From Arthrobacter sp. StoSoilA2 (lineage in GTDB: Bacteria > Actinomycetota > Actinomycetes > Actinomycetales > Micrococcaceae): 64,000 nucleotides of DNA. A program made the position numbers and the translations under genes. How positions within the stretch are numbered: position 1 is the first letter of the stretch; each line of letters begins with the position of its first letter. The notes beneath the pieces were generated by a model, which saw nothing but the letters and a program-made list of their open reading frames with translations, did not search any database and was not told the origin of the DNA. Location of the stretch: contig NZ_AP024643.1 in NCBI RefSeq assembly GCF_019977195.1, positions 1,488,001-1,552,000 on the forward strand. Direction: 5' to 3'. Below are positions 18,070 through 26,391 of the stretch, in pieces.

Positions 18070-19052
18070 TGGATGCTTCCCGGAGTAGCGCGGGGGATGG
18101 CGCCGGAGCCTGGTGCCGTTCCTGCGATCCTGCTCCGGTCCGGCGGTGCCAGCCATTCCTGGCTCTGGCCCAGGTTCACGACGCTGTCCAGCATGTCGCC
18201 TCCCCGAAGGGCGGCGGCAGCGGATTCTGAGGGTGCCGTGAGGAACCAGGCTTCGTAGTGGTCGTCCAGGACACCGTGGGCCTGCGGCAGCCAGGCGGTG
18301 AAGACCGGCTTACTCTCAACCTGCAGGTTCTTCAAAGGCTCGACGCCGGGCGCGTCACCGAGGATGAGGCGCGCCTTGGCCTGGGCGCCCAGGGCGATGT
18401 CCCCGGTGGCTTCGAAGTAGATGTCCGATTTCCAGAGCATGTTCCGGAAGACGCAATAGTTTGAGGCTGCCAGTTTCAGCGGCAACCCGAGGGGTTCAGG
18501 ACGTTCAATTTCGATGTAGCAACCCAGTTGGCCGTCCTTGTCATATTGTGCTGACACGGTGGAATCAGTGACCACGAAGTCCAGGTTGGCCTGATGCTTC
18601 GGCATGCCCCAGATCCCCTTGCCTCCCTTGACGGAAACCTCGGAACTGACGGGGAGGTCCACCACGAACTGGCCCAGCTTGAAGGTTTTCTGGAAGATCA
18701 GCGGGAGGATGGGTGGGGCCGGCCTGCTGCCGTGCGTGATGGCGATGGCCAGTGAGTATTCGATGTACTTGCCGATGTCCGTTGACTTGTAGTTGACAAC
18801 CGTGACCACCAGCAGCCCTTTGCCGCCCAGGCTGAAGGGCCGCATCTCCGTGCCCGGGAGTGCTGCCGCCGCGGCTTTCTTGTTGATGGGGAAAGCGGCC
18901 ATGAGCACGGGGGAGTCGTCGGAATTGACCGGCATGAGGTACTTGATGCCATCGGCCAGTGCGTGCTGGCCACGGAGCCGTTCCTGGCGGCGGGGAACCG
19001 GGGACGGCATGAGCTTGAGCAGGGGAGTAACCAGTTCGGTGAGTGTTTTCAT
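18066..19052 (-). CDS. Acetoacetate decarboxylase-family protein
   Basis: A 328-residue protein of the acetoacetate decarboxylase superfamily. The hallmark segment is GKGIWGMPKHQA, corresponding to the G-x-P-K-K region of the decarboxylase; the first lysine, which forms the Schiff base, is kept and the second is replaced by His. Other superfamily members act as hydrolase/dehydratases or lyases rather than decarboxylases, so the reaction is open. It is longer than the classic enzyme (about 245 aa), with extra N-terminal sequence. It overlaps its neighbours by 4 bp each. A role in modifying a keto product made by the GMC oxidase would fit the order of genes but is inferred. Confidence 0.75.
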   Translation of the reverse strand: MKTLTELVTPLLKLMPSPVPRRQERLRGQHALADGIKYLMPVNSDDSPVLMAAFPINKKAAAAALPGTEMRPFSLGGKGLLVVTVVNYKSTDIGKYIEYSLAIAITHGSRPAPPILPLIFQKTFKLGQFVVDLPVSSEVSVKGGKGIWGMPKHQANLDFVVTDSTVSAQYDKDGQLGCYIEIERPEPLGLPLKLAASNYCVFRNMLWKSDIYFEATGDIALGAQAKARLILGDAPGVEPLKNLQVESKPVFTAWLPQAHGVLDDHYEAWFLTAPSESAAAALRGGDMLDSVVNLGQSQEWLAPPDRSRIAGTAPGSGAIPRATPGSIQ

Positions 19053-20104
19053 GAGTTCGGTTCCTTGGTTCCGTTGAGCTCCTGGACGATGACCGGAAAG
19101 GTGTCCTGCCATGCATGATCGCCGAAGAAGACGTCCAGATGGCCATAGCCGGGGATGAGGTGGAGGGAGTCCTTTCCGGGCCGGTGTTGTTGGAAGAATT
19201 CGAAGGTGCGTTGCTGGCTTTCGGGAAGGAAACAGAGGTTGTCCAGCCCGGCGATGAATGCGAACCGTGCATCGGTTTGGGGAGCCTCGGCCACGAAGTT
19301 ATCCGGCAGTTCCGGATGGTCTCCGGCAGCCACCATGTGGCCGGCTTTGATGCTGCGGCCCATCTCCTCGAAAAACGTCACCGGGACCTCGGCGAACTCA
19401 CCGCTGAGCCATTGGTGGGTGGCGTCGTCGAGGTTTTCGTGCGCCCAAAGGGCCGGACGGCCGCTGCCGTAGGTGAAGCTGACCATCTTGCAGACGATGT
19501 TGTCGCACTCGCGGTGCGTGGCTTTGACCAAGCCCCGGATGGCCCGCGTGAAGTAGCCCTGCGATTTATAGCCCCACGCGGGGGATAAGTAGGGAGTAAA
19601 GACCTTGACCACCGGCGTCAGGTAGTCGATCTTCAACCGCGAGAACGCCGGCACCACGGGATGAAGGGACACCGCGTTGGAGACGATCGTGTCCACCTGG
19701 GGCAGGAGACCGGCCACCGCGGACATGGTGAACGACGTCGATCCCTGGCAGTGGATGACGGCCTTCATCGTTTCCGCGCCGGTGGCGTTCAACACGTGCT
19801 CGACTGCGGCCGGGTGGTCGTACACGGCGGCGTCGGCGAGCGTCCAGGACAGGGGATCGAGATCGATGGATGCCCGCCAGTTCAGCATCCACACGTCCCA
19901 TCCGTCCTCCAGCAGGACGTCCACTATGGTGGTCCGGACCGGAGGCCTGAACAGCTCTGCCCGGACGCCGGAACCATGGACCAGCATGACCGGTCCTTTG
20001 GTCACCTCCACGGGCGATGTCACATGGACCAGGCTCAACGGGGTGTTGTCCCGGGCCCGGAAAGGGATGACCTCGGTCCGGTGCTCGGCACGGGTGATGA
20101 TCAT
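19049..20104 (-). CDS. Alpha/beta hydrolase with cysteine at the nucleophile position
   Basis: A 351-residue alpha/beta-fold protein. The oxyanion motif HGSG is at 43-46. The nucleophile elbow reads H-C119-Q-G-S, so the usual serine is cysteine, as in dienelactone hydrolases. The C-terminal PGYGHLDVFFG supplies the catalytic histidine. In several bacteria a domain of this type is fused to a cholesterol-oxidase-like GMC enzyme; here the two are separate genes in one unit. Both ends overlap neighbours by 4 bp. No signal peptide. An ester or lactone in a steroid- or lipid-like substrate is a reasonable guess only. Confidence 0.8.
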   Translation of the reverse strand: MIITRAEHRTEVIPFRARDNTPLSLVHVTSPVEVTKGPVMLVHGSGVRAELFRPPVRTTIVDVLLEDGWDVWMLNWRASIDLDPLSWTLADAAVYDHPAAVEHVLNATGAETMKAVIHCQGSTSFTMSAVAGLLPQVDTIVSNAVSLHPVVPAFSRLKIDYLTPVVKVFTPYLSPAWGYKSQGYFTRAIRGLVKATHRECDNIVCKMVSFTYGSGRPALWAHENLDDATHQWLSGEFAEVPVTFFEEMGRSIKAGHMVAAGDHPELPDNFVAEAPQTDARFAFIAGLDNLCFLPESQQRTFEFFQQHRPGKDSLHLIPGYGHLDVFFGDHAWQDTFPVIVQELNGTKEPNS

Positions 20105-22131
20105 GGTGCGGTTCCTTTCCGCGTGATGGTGATGGGTTCTTCAAGCAGCCGCACGGCGGGCAGGCCGGACTGCGGAACCAGCCGCGCGCCGTCGTCGTTC
20201 CGGGCCAGCTGCCAATCGCGGCAGACTGTGTCCACCACCAGCGGGTAGACAGTGAGGGTGCCGTCGGCGGCGAGGTGGAGGCGTAGGAAGCCTTTATGGT
20301 CTTCGATGGATTGGCCGGACATTTTCCAGGTAGAGACCTCCCCGCTGGGCGTCGCCAGGATGAACAGCGCGAAGGCCTCACTGCCAACGGCCCAGCCGCC
20401 CAGGTACACCGCCGCAAGCGCCAGCAGCAGGATGACGACGTCGGGCCAGCCGTTCGGCCAGGGAAGCAGGATCACGACGGCGGCACTCACCGCGAGCGCG
20501 GACAGCTGGTAAAGCGCGCCGCGGGTGAAGACCACGATCCCTGCCTTGGCCAGCCCAAGTAGCCGTGCCACCAGTGAGAGGACTGCGAGCAGGAGCGGCA
20601 CCGCAAGGATCAGGATCACGATGAGGAGCAGCGTGTTTCCACGGGTCAGGCTGCGGAGGCTGTCCACGAAGGATTCCCCGCGGAAAGCGCTGAAGACTGT
20701 CCAAAGCGTTAGTGTTGCGATCACGTGCACAATGCCCAGGGACAAACCGAAGCCAGGGTTGCGGATGGGAAGCCAATATTGCGAGAAGGGGTTAGCGAGC
20801 CGGGGGCCGAGCAACTGGGAATCTGCCTGGTCCGGGTAGAGGGTAGGCATGCGGGTGAAGTGGCGGGGTGGGGGTTCCTGGTCCTTGCCGCCGTGGGCGT
20901 TTCCGGCTTGGGTGACGCTGGAGGACAGGCCCGGGGCGTTGTCGTGGCAGGGAAGGACGAGGCGCTCCGGGAGCCAATGGGCGTCTGAAAGGTACGCGCC
21001 GCCCAGGCCGCAGGTGATCATTTGCGTTCCGTCAGGAGAGGTTTGCTCCTCGTAGCGGGAGTAGTGGTGCAGGTCGCCGGTGAGCCATAGCCGGACGTTT
21101 GCGCCGGTGGGCTCGAACAGGCCCGTCACGGGATTGAACCGACGGCGAAGGTAGTCCTGCTCGAAAAAGTTGACCTGCCTGAACTCATTGGGTCCCGGGT
21201 GCCCGGCGTCAACCCAAAAGGGAGCTGCCACGCACAGGATGATGGCGTCTCCGGGTTGGAGCTGGAGGGTGACGTTCCGGTAAAAGTAGTCCAGTTGTGG
21301 TTCGTCGATGTACTGTCCCAGCTGGCTGTCCAGGCCCAGGATCCACCAGCCGGGCGTGCCGTCCTGCCGTTCGCCGGAAGCCTCCGTGGGTGATTGACCC
21401 GTGAGCCGGACCGCGAAGTAGCTGCGGGTCTGGATGGTCCGCCAGCCCCCGATGCTCCGTTGCCGGGTGAACATCCGGATGAACGAAGTGAGGCCGTCGT
21501 ACCAGTCGTGGTTGCCGGGGAGCGCGAGCATGATGGGTGTCTCGTTGTGGGGCCCACTCTGCGTGCTTGGCACGGATTTTAGGGCGCTCAGCGGGCCCTG
21601 CAACGCAGGACTGGGGAGCGCCATCCTGTATGGTCCTGCCATCCGGTTCTCGTAGGCGGCCGGTGAGGCAACGGGGTACACCTCATCGCCGCCCAGGACC
21701 AGGACCCTCCCGCGGGGAAGATCACGGCCGTCAACCGTCAGCTTGTCCTCGGCAAGCAGCAGCGCGACGGAGTAGGTCGCGTCGAAGCCGTCTCCAAGAT
21801 CGGCGGTGTAATCGAGCCACAGATCCGCGGGCGCCAAGGGCTCGCTGGGCTTTGCGGTGCGGGACGCCTCAAGATCCCCGGGCGACGGGAGCCCCCGGCT
21901 TGTGACCGGCGGCTGGGCCGGTTGGCCAGGGACGGGAAGTTTGTCCAAGCGCAAGGGATCCCCAGGGAAGCTCCCCTCGAGTTCCCTCTTGTCGCCGAAG
22001 TCCGCGAAAACAGTAGCTGCCATGACCTTCAATGCCGTCCGTGCCAGGGACATCGGCGAGAGCCAGCGAACCGCTGCCTGGGGAGTGAAGCCCAGGACAG
22101 CACGATGCCTCGCAAGCTCCCAGCTCTTCAT
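20101..22131 (-). CDS. Large membrane-anchored metallophosphoesterase
   Basis: A 676-residue calcineurin-like phosphoesterase. Metal-binding motifs are GGDEVYP (148-153 region), GNHDWYDG (206-213) and GDLHHYSRY (352-360). Residues about 460-590 contain five or so hydrophobic helices, followed by a soluble C-terminal 90 residues containing a tryptophan-containing strand segment (STWKMSGQS). The start at 22131 gives an ATGA overlap with the GMC gene; a longer frame to 22203 exists but lies wholly within that gene. The first DxH motif is not clear, so metal ligation may differ from classic members. Membrane location and operon context point to a phosphorylated lipid or isoprenoid-type substrate, but nothing in the sequence proves this. 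Confidence 0.8.
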   Translation of the reverse strand: MKSWELARHRAVLGFTPQAAVRWLSPMSLARTALKVMAATVFADFGDKRELEGSFPGDPLRLDKLPVPGQPAQPPVTSRGLPSPGDLEASRTAKPSEPLAPADLWLDYTADLGDGFDATYSVALLLAEDKLTVDGRDLPRGRVLVLGGDEVYPVASPAAYENRMAGPYRMALPSPALQGPLSALKSVPSTQSGPHNETPIMLALPGNHDWYDGLTSFIRMFTRQRSIGGWRTIQTRSYFAVRLTGQSPTEASGERQDGTPGWWILGLDSQLGQYIDEPQLDYFYRNVTLQLQPGDAIILCVAAPFWVDAGHPGPNEFRQVNFFEQDYLRRRFNPVTGLFEPTGANVRLWLTGDLHHYSRYEEQTSPDGTQMITCGLGGAYLSDAHWLPERLVLPCHDNAPGLSSSVTQAGNAHGGKDQEPPPRHFTRMPTLYPDQADSQLLGPRLANPFSQYWLPIRNPGFGLSLGIVHVIATLTLWTVFSAFRGESFVDSLRSLTRGNTLLLIVILILAVPLLLAVLSLVARLLGLAKAGIVVFTRGALYQLSALAVSAAVVILLPWPNGWPDVVILLLALAAVYLGGWAVGSEAFALFILATPSGEVSTWKMSGQSIEDHKGFLRLHLAADGTLTVYPLVVDTVCRDWQLARNDDGARLVPQSGLPAVRLLEEPITITRKGTAP

Positions 22132-24860
22132 CTGCGTGGCCGTCGCAGTGGGCTCCGGACCGGGAACGGAACCCGTTTGAGGCCCCGCCCGTAGACCTGC
22201 CACAACTCACCGGCGAACAATTTCATGAAGGAAGCCAAACCCGCGGCCGGCGCCGGACCCTCGGCACGGAAGGTGGTCAGCTGCTTGGCGAAGTCCAGCG
22301 GGCGGATGTACAGAATCCCGGCACCGAAGACGTCCTCCTCGCCGGGCTCTTGGACGTCAGAGGCTTCCGACGGCGGAACGTGGCCACGCAGGATTCTCGC
22401 GTACAGCGTTGTGGTGTCCTGCCAAATATCCAGCCCTGCCTCGTTATGGATCAACTTGTACCCGGTGAACGTGAACGGTGTCCCGCCCGGGTCCCGCAGC
22501 CACAACCGGTAGAGCATGCGCCTGGCCGGCCTGCCGTCGTCGGAAACGTCCTCCACAAAGAGGTTGAACCAGCCGCGCTCCACAGGCATCCGGCCACCGA
22601 AATAGTCTGCGAGCACATACCCCTCCGCCTTCGCCGGGTGGCTCGGATCCTCCACAAACGCGTCCATGTCCTCTGCGGTAATCGTCAGCTCGAACATGAT
22701 CCTGCGGCTCCGGTCCCTGCCCAGGCTTCGCCCCTTCTCGGGGTCAGTGATTCCCGGGCTGAACCAGCCGTGCATCTGCTCCGTGAACCGTACAGACGTC
22801 CGCGCGTCTCTTGCAGCCGGTTGCACGTCTTGGGGTTGCGGCAACCCCAAACCACGGCTCCTGGTTCCCGTCGTGGCAGCTGCGCCATCCTCAACTGCGC
22901 TCGCAGGCCGCTCCTCCCGCGCACCCTTGCCCTTGGTCGCGTCCGGCGCCAATTCGCGCGGAACCGAGGCGTCGACGTCGTTCGCAGTGTCGTCAGCGCC
23001 AAGCAGATCATCACTGGTCCAGTCGTCACTTCCGGCAGTATCGGCAGGGGAAATTCCCCTGTGTCCGGCATTGAGAGTGTCTTTAGGGACGTGGCCGTCC
23101 TCCAGGATGTGGTGGCATGCGCGTTCGGCGAAAGCGGAAATGGTCAGCGAAGGGTTGGCGCCCACCGGGCCAGGCATGGCTGCCCCGTCCATGACGAACA
23201 AGCCGGGATAACCGAACACCTCACCGTAGGAGTCACACACCGCCTCGCCGGGATGGCGGCCGGACGGCGCGCCTCCAATCGGGTGGACCGTGATGACGCG
23301 CTTGGCCCACCACAGGGGATTGTCGATGAAGTCCCCGTCGAGGTCCTTGGCGATCTCGGACATCGTTCCGCGGACGCGTCCGAAGTAGTCCTTGGACGTG
23401 GCCATCGTCCATGCAATGGCTAGCCTTCCGTCGCGAAGGGTCATGACGCCGTCGGGGATATCCCTTCCCATCCCGAGCAGCGGCACGGAACTGGAGGATA
23501 GGCGACCGTCACCCAGTGCGGCGGCGAGGTCGGCCGAAACGTTGGACCGCCCGGCGTCGAACAATCTGTCCTTCAGCAGTTGACGGGCAACCTTGGCTGT
23601 CCGCTTGACCGTGGTGCTGAGCTGGGCGGTCTCCATGAGCCAGTTCATGAAGGCCGGATACCCGGCGTCCTCCACGTAGTAGCCGCGGCCATCGCCGTCG
23701 TCGTCGTTGGAATCGGGAATCCGGATCGCTGTGGTGATGACTGGCCCACGGCTGCCGGTGAGGGTTCGCACTCCCGGTGGCGAACCATTCGCGCCAGGAG
23801 TTTTGGCGCCCATGATGAACGTCAGGAGATCGCCGTTGCCGCTGAAACGGGTGCCCAGGGCGTCGCTCAGGGCGGGCAGTGAGCTTCGGTTACGCAGGAG
23901 CAGGAAGTTGGTGCCGAACGTGCCGGCGCCAAGGATGAGCCGGCGGCAGTGAATGATTCGTTCCTTGAGGAGTTCGCCTTGGCGCTCAGGATCGTGCACC
24001 ACATAGCGGACCTCGTATCCTCCCCTTGCAAGTGGCCTGATCCCGCGGACATCGTGGAATGTGCGGATATCCGCCCCCTGATGAGCGGCTGCCGAGATGT
24101 AGTTGTGGTCCAGCGTGTTCTTGGCACCGGCGTTGCAGCCTATGTCGCATTCACCGCTGAGCGTGCACGTGGTCCGGACGGTGTTTGGACCGTGGATGCT
24201 GCCGTACTCCGGGAGGGGGAGTGGCCTGTTGGTTTGAGGTTCCTTGGTGGGCTGCGTGGAAAACGTGACGGCAATGGGTGGCCTGCTGATGGGTAGGCCG
24301 AGGGTTGCGGCTGTCTTCTCCATGGCCAGGGTTTTGGGCGTGTCATGGTACGGATAACGGACCGGTTGGAGCATGTCTTCTGCGGCCTTGTAGTACGGGT
24401 CAAGGTCCGCCCGCGTGAAAGGCCAATTCTCGTAACCGCCGCCAGGGATGGGGGACTCGTTGACGAACCATTTCTCGTCCTTGCGCAGGAGGACGTTGGC
24501 GTAGATTAGCGAACCGCCGCCCAGGCCGCTGGACACCAGGCCCTCCGTGCCCCGGAATGTCCAGGCATCAAAAAGCCCATACAGACCGCGGTCCGGGTCC
24601 CAGAAATTCCGGCCCATCTCCGCGGGCGAACGCGCGAAACTACCGGGCGGATAGGGCTTGCCACGTTCCATGAGCACCACGGATTGTCCGGCCTCGGCCA
24701 GGCGAAGTGCAGCCACCGAACCACCGAACCCGGAACCGACCACCACGGCGTCAACTTTTTCGATGTGGTGTGTTTCGATGTCCTGTGCACTGTGGCGTGC
24801 CGGATCGGGCGCGGGATCCGCACCCGCATTCCCGCTGTTCCCGGTCCCCAGACGACCCAT
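22128..24860 (-). CDS. Cholesterol-oxidase-like GMC oxidoreductase with C-terminal extension
   Basis: A 910-residue flavoprotein. Residues 36-60 hold the FAD motif VVVGSGFGGSVAAL (GSGFGG 42-47). The active-site region matches bacterial type I cholesterol oxidase: HPIGG (catalytic histidine) and GANPSLTISAFAERA (asparagine loop). Residues about 620-687 are a low-complexity linker and 688-828 a separate domain with YFGGR and GLDIWQD, similar to the end of the patatin in this operon. Typical GMC enzymes are about 540 aa. No Tat or Sec signal is seen, so it is probably intracellular. It is the first of seven coupled genes. Oxidation of a sterol or other ring/long-chain alcohol is likely; the true substrate is unknown. 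Confidence 0.85.
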   Translation of the reverse strand: MGRLGTGNSGNAGADPAPDPARHSAQDIETHHIEKVDAVVVGSGFGGSVAALRLAEAGQSVVLMERGKPYPPGSFARSPAEMGRNFWDPDRGLYGLFDAWTFRGTEGLVSSGLGGGSLIYANVLLRKDEKWFVNESPIPGGGYENWPFTRADLDPYYKAAEDMLQPVRYPYHDTPKTLAMEKTAATLGLPISRPPIAVTFSTQPTKEPQTNRPLPLPEYGSIHGPNTVRTTCTLSGECDIGCNAGAKNTLDHNYISAAAHQGADIRTFHDVRGIRPLARGGYEVRYVVHDPERQGELLKERIIHCRRLILGAGTFGTNFLLLRNRSSLPALSDALGTRFSGNGDLLTFIMGAKTPGANGSPPGVRTLTGSRGPVITTAIRIPDSNDDDGDGRGYYVEDAGYPAFMNWLMETAQLSTTVKRTAKVARQLLKDRLFDAGRSNVSADLAAALGDGRLSSSSVPLLGMGRDIPDGVMTLRDGRLAIAWTMATSKDYFGRVRGTMSEIAKDLDGDFIDNPLWWAKRVITVHPIGGAPSGRHPGEAVCDSYGEVFGYPGLFVMDGAAMPGPVGANPSLTISAFAERACHHILEDGHVPKDTLNAGHRGISPADTAGSDDWTSDDLLGADDTANDVDASVPRELAPDATKGKGAREERPASAVEDGAAATTGTRSRGLGLPQPQDVQPAARDARTSVRFTEQMHGWFSPGITDPEKGRSLGRDRSRRIMFELTITAEDMDAFVEDPSHPAKAEGYVLADYFGGRMPVERGWFNLFVEDVSDDGRPARRMLYRLWLRDPGGTPFTFTGYKLIHNEAGLDIWQDTTTLYARILRGHVPPSEASDVQEPGEEDVFGAGILYIRPLDFAKQLTTFRAEGPAPAAGLASFMKLFAGELWQVYGRGLKRVPFPVRSPLRRPRR

Positions 24861-24865
24861 GGCCG

Positions 24866-24880
24866 TTCCTCTCAGAGGAA
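24866..24880 (-). promoter_or_regulatory. Small hairpin covering the ribosome binding site of the GMC operon
   Basis: The perfect 6-bp repeat TTCCTC-TGA-GAGGAA (minus strand) contains the GAGAGGA ribosome-binding sequence in its 3' arm, five bases before the ATG at 24860. Pairing would hide the site, so a structure-dependent start is possible; chance is not excluded for so short a stem. Confidence 0.35.
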
Positions 24881-25009
24881 AGCTGACATGAAGGCAGCTC
24901 CGGCGTGACCGGGCGGTGCCTCCGGACTATCGCCCTTATGTTCCCACCGGGCCGGGGATCTGTCCATGAGGTGGAGTTATTCCTGTGATCCAGCGCGGCT
25001 GGCCGGATG

Positions 25010-25435
25010 TCACGCGATGATCCGGGTGAAGTTCAGGTCGAAGTCGTGCTCAAGCGGTGCACCGAGGTAGTTTCCCCGTTCCCAGCGGCCTGTGATGGTG
25101 TTCCCGTCCTCGCTGATGTGGCCAATGTAGCGTTGCGGCCAATCGGGGCCATCCCGGAAAAGGGTCCACACATTCCCTTCCAGGGTCATGTCCAGGACGC
25201 GGGCGACGCCTCGGGAATCAAAGTAGTGCTGCTGGAGTGCGCCGTCTGATCCTGTAGCGCCGATAGTGCAGATAGCATTCGGGAATTCCGGCCTCTCCAC
25301 AGTGGAGCGTTGGATCAGGAAACCGCCGCCCTGCAGCCATTCGAACGTTGTTCGGCCCACAGCGTCCATGCCGGGGGCAGTAGTCTCCCATTCGCCGACC
25401 AGGATGTTGAGTCGCTCCAACAGCACGGATGTCAT
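25010..25435 (-). CDS. DUF1579-like small protein
   Basis: A 141-residue soluble protein resembling DUF1579: LVGEWETTAPGMDAVGRTTFEWLQGGGFLIQ near the N terminus, then DGALQQHYFDSRGV and a C-terminal ITGRWERG. The family has a lipocalin/SnoaL-like beta-barrel appearance and no assigned reaction. The ATG at 25435 has an AGGAGG site immediately upstream, which decides it against a longer frame. It is divergent from the RibD-C-like gene, sharing a 124-bp promoter region, so the two may be co-regulated. Confidence 0.75.
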   Translation of the reverse strand: MTSVLLERLNILVGEWETTAPGMDAVGRTTFEWLQGGGFLIQRSTVERPEFPNAICTIGATGSDGALQQHYFDSRGVARVLDMTLEGNVWTLFRDGPDWPQRYIGHISEDGNTITGRWERGNYLGAPLEHDFDLNFTRIIA

Positions 25436-25559
25436 GTGGTCCTCCTGAGATGTGTAGCCCCAGTTTCCGCTGCGGGTGGGGATTTGGCGAGGGTGGCCAC
25501 TGGCTTCCTGACCCTCTTTGACGGGCGTCGGCCCACAAATCACCCAAAGGAGGTTGATT

Positions 25560-26228
25560 ATGGCGGTACTCGTTGCCAAACAAGGTCAGGAAGCAACGCC
25601 CTATCGGGTTTCCCAGTGGCATGATGGGCAAATGAGCCGAGTGACGTGCGATCTGACCATCTCCCTGGACGGCTTCGTCGCCGGTCCCAACCAGCGAATG
25701 TCGGAGCCACTGGGCGACGGCGGAGAGCTGCTGCACCGATGGATGTTTGAAGAGGCCGAAGCCAACGCGGCCCAGGTTGAAGAAATCCTCGCTGCCGGTG
25801 CCTTCATCATGGGCCGGAACATGTTCGCGGGCCCCGGGCCGGACATGTGGGACGAGGAATGGCGGGGCTGGTGGGGTGAGGAACCGCCCTATCACGCGCC
25901 GGTTTTCGTCCTGACCCACCATCAGCATGAGCCGTTGGAGATGCAGGGCGGCACCACCTTCCATTTCGTGACCGACGGGATCGAATCCGCCCTTGCCCAG
26001 GCACGGAAGGCCGCAGGAAGCAAAGACGTAGCCATCGCCGGCGGGGCCCGGACAGCCCGCCAATACCTTGACGCAGGGCTGATGGACGAGTTGCGGCTCC
26101 ACATTTCGCCCATGATCCTGGGTGGAGGCGAGCGGTTGTTGGACGGCGTGGGCAATCTCAAGCTTGAACCCACGGAAGTGGCCGGCACCAAACTCGTCAC
26201 CCATGTGCGGTATAGCGTGGGCCGTTAA
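25560..26228 (+). CDS. Dihydrofolate reductase/RibD C-terminal family protein
   Basis: A 222-residue (or 198 if started at 25632) reductase-fold protein. Motifs are MSRVTCDLTISLDGFVAG, FIMGRNMF and the C-terminal DELRLHISPMILGGGERLL typical of the RibD_C family; these proteins bind NADPH, but substrates are rarely known. The start at 25560 is taken because of the strong AAAGGAGG at 25546-25553, although the family usually starts at the MSRVTCD methionine (25632), which has a weak site. The 24 extra residues are unique. No operon partner downstream. Confidence 0.8.
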   Translation: MAVLVAKQGQEATPYRVSQWHDGQMSRVTCDLTISLDGFVAGPNQRMSEPLGDGGELLHRWMFEEAEANAAQVEEILAAGAFIMGRNMFAGPGPDMWDEEWRGWWGEEPPYHAPVFVLTHHQHEPLEMQGGTTFHFVTDGIESALAQARKAAGSKDVAIAGGARTARQYLDAGLMDELRLHISPMILGGGERLLDGVGNLKLEPTEVAGTKLVTHVRYSVGR

Positions 26229-26343
26229 GAGGCCGCGTCACGGCCGCTAAGACGTCCCGTCAGCGCTGGAGCTTGCACTCACATCCAGCCCATTCATCAT
26301 TCACCTTGAGCCGAACGGCCTCACCACCTAGTCTTTAAGCAAC

Positions 26344-26371
26344 AAGTGCGCATGGGTGCACATGTGTACTT
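26344..26371 (+). promoter_or_regulatory. Candidate ArsR operator and promoter of the MFS-arsR operon
   Basis: A 28-bp imperfect dyad (10 of 14 positions matching between arms that begin AAGT and end ACTT; inner part GTGCACATGTGTAC at 26356-26369). It abuts a -10-like TATAGAT at 26371-26377, 15 bp before the MFS start at 26392. A repressor bound here would block RNA polymerase, as expected for an ArsR-type autoregulated operon. Confidence 0.55.
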
Positions 26372-26391
26372 ATAGATGAGGTCGGATTTCG

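Noticed and set aside
22350..23423. A 357-codon plus-strand frame opposite the GMC gene
   Set aside because: Antisense to motif-rich GMC sequence; no independent evidence.
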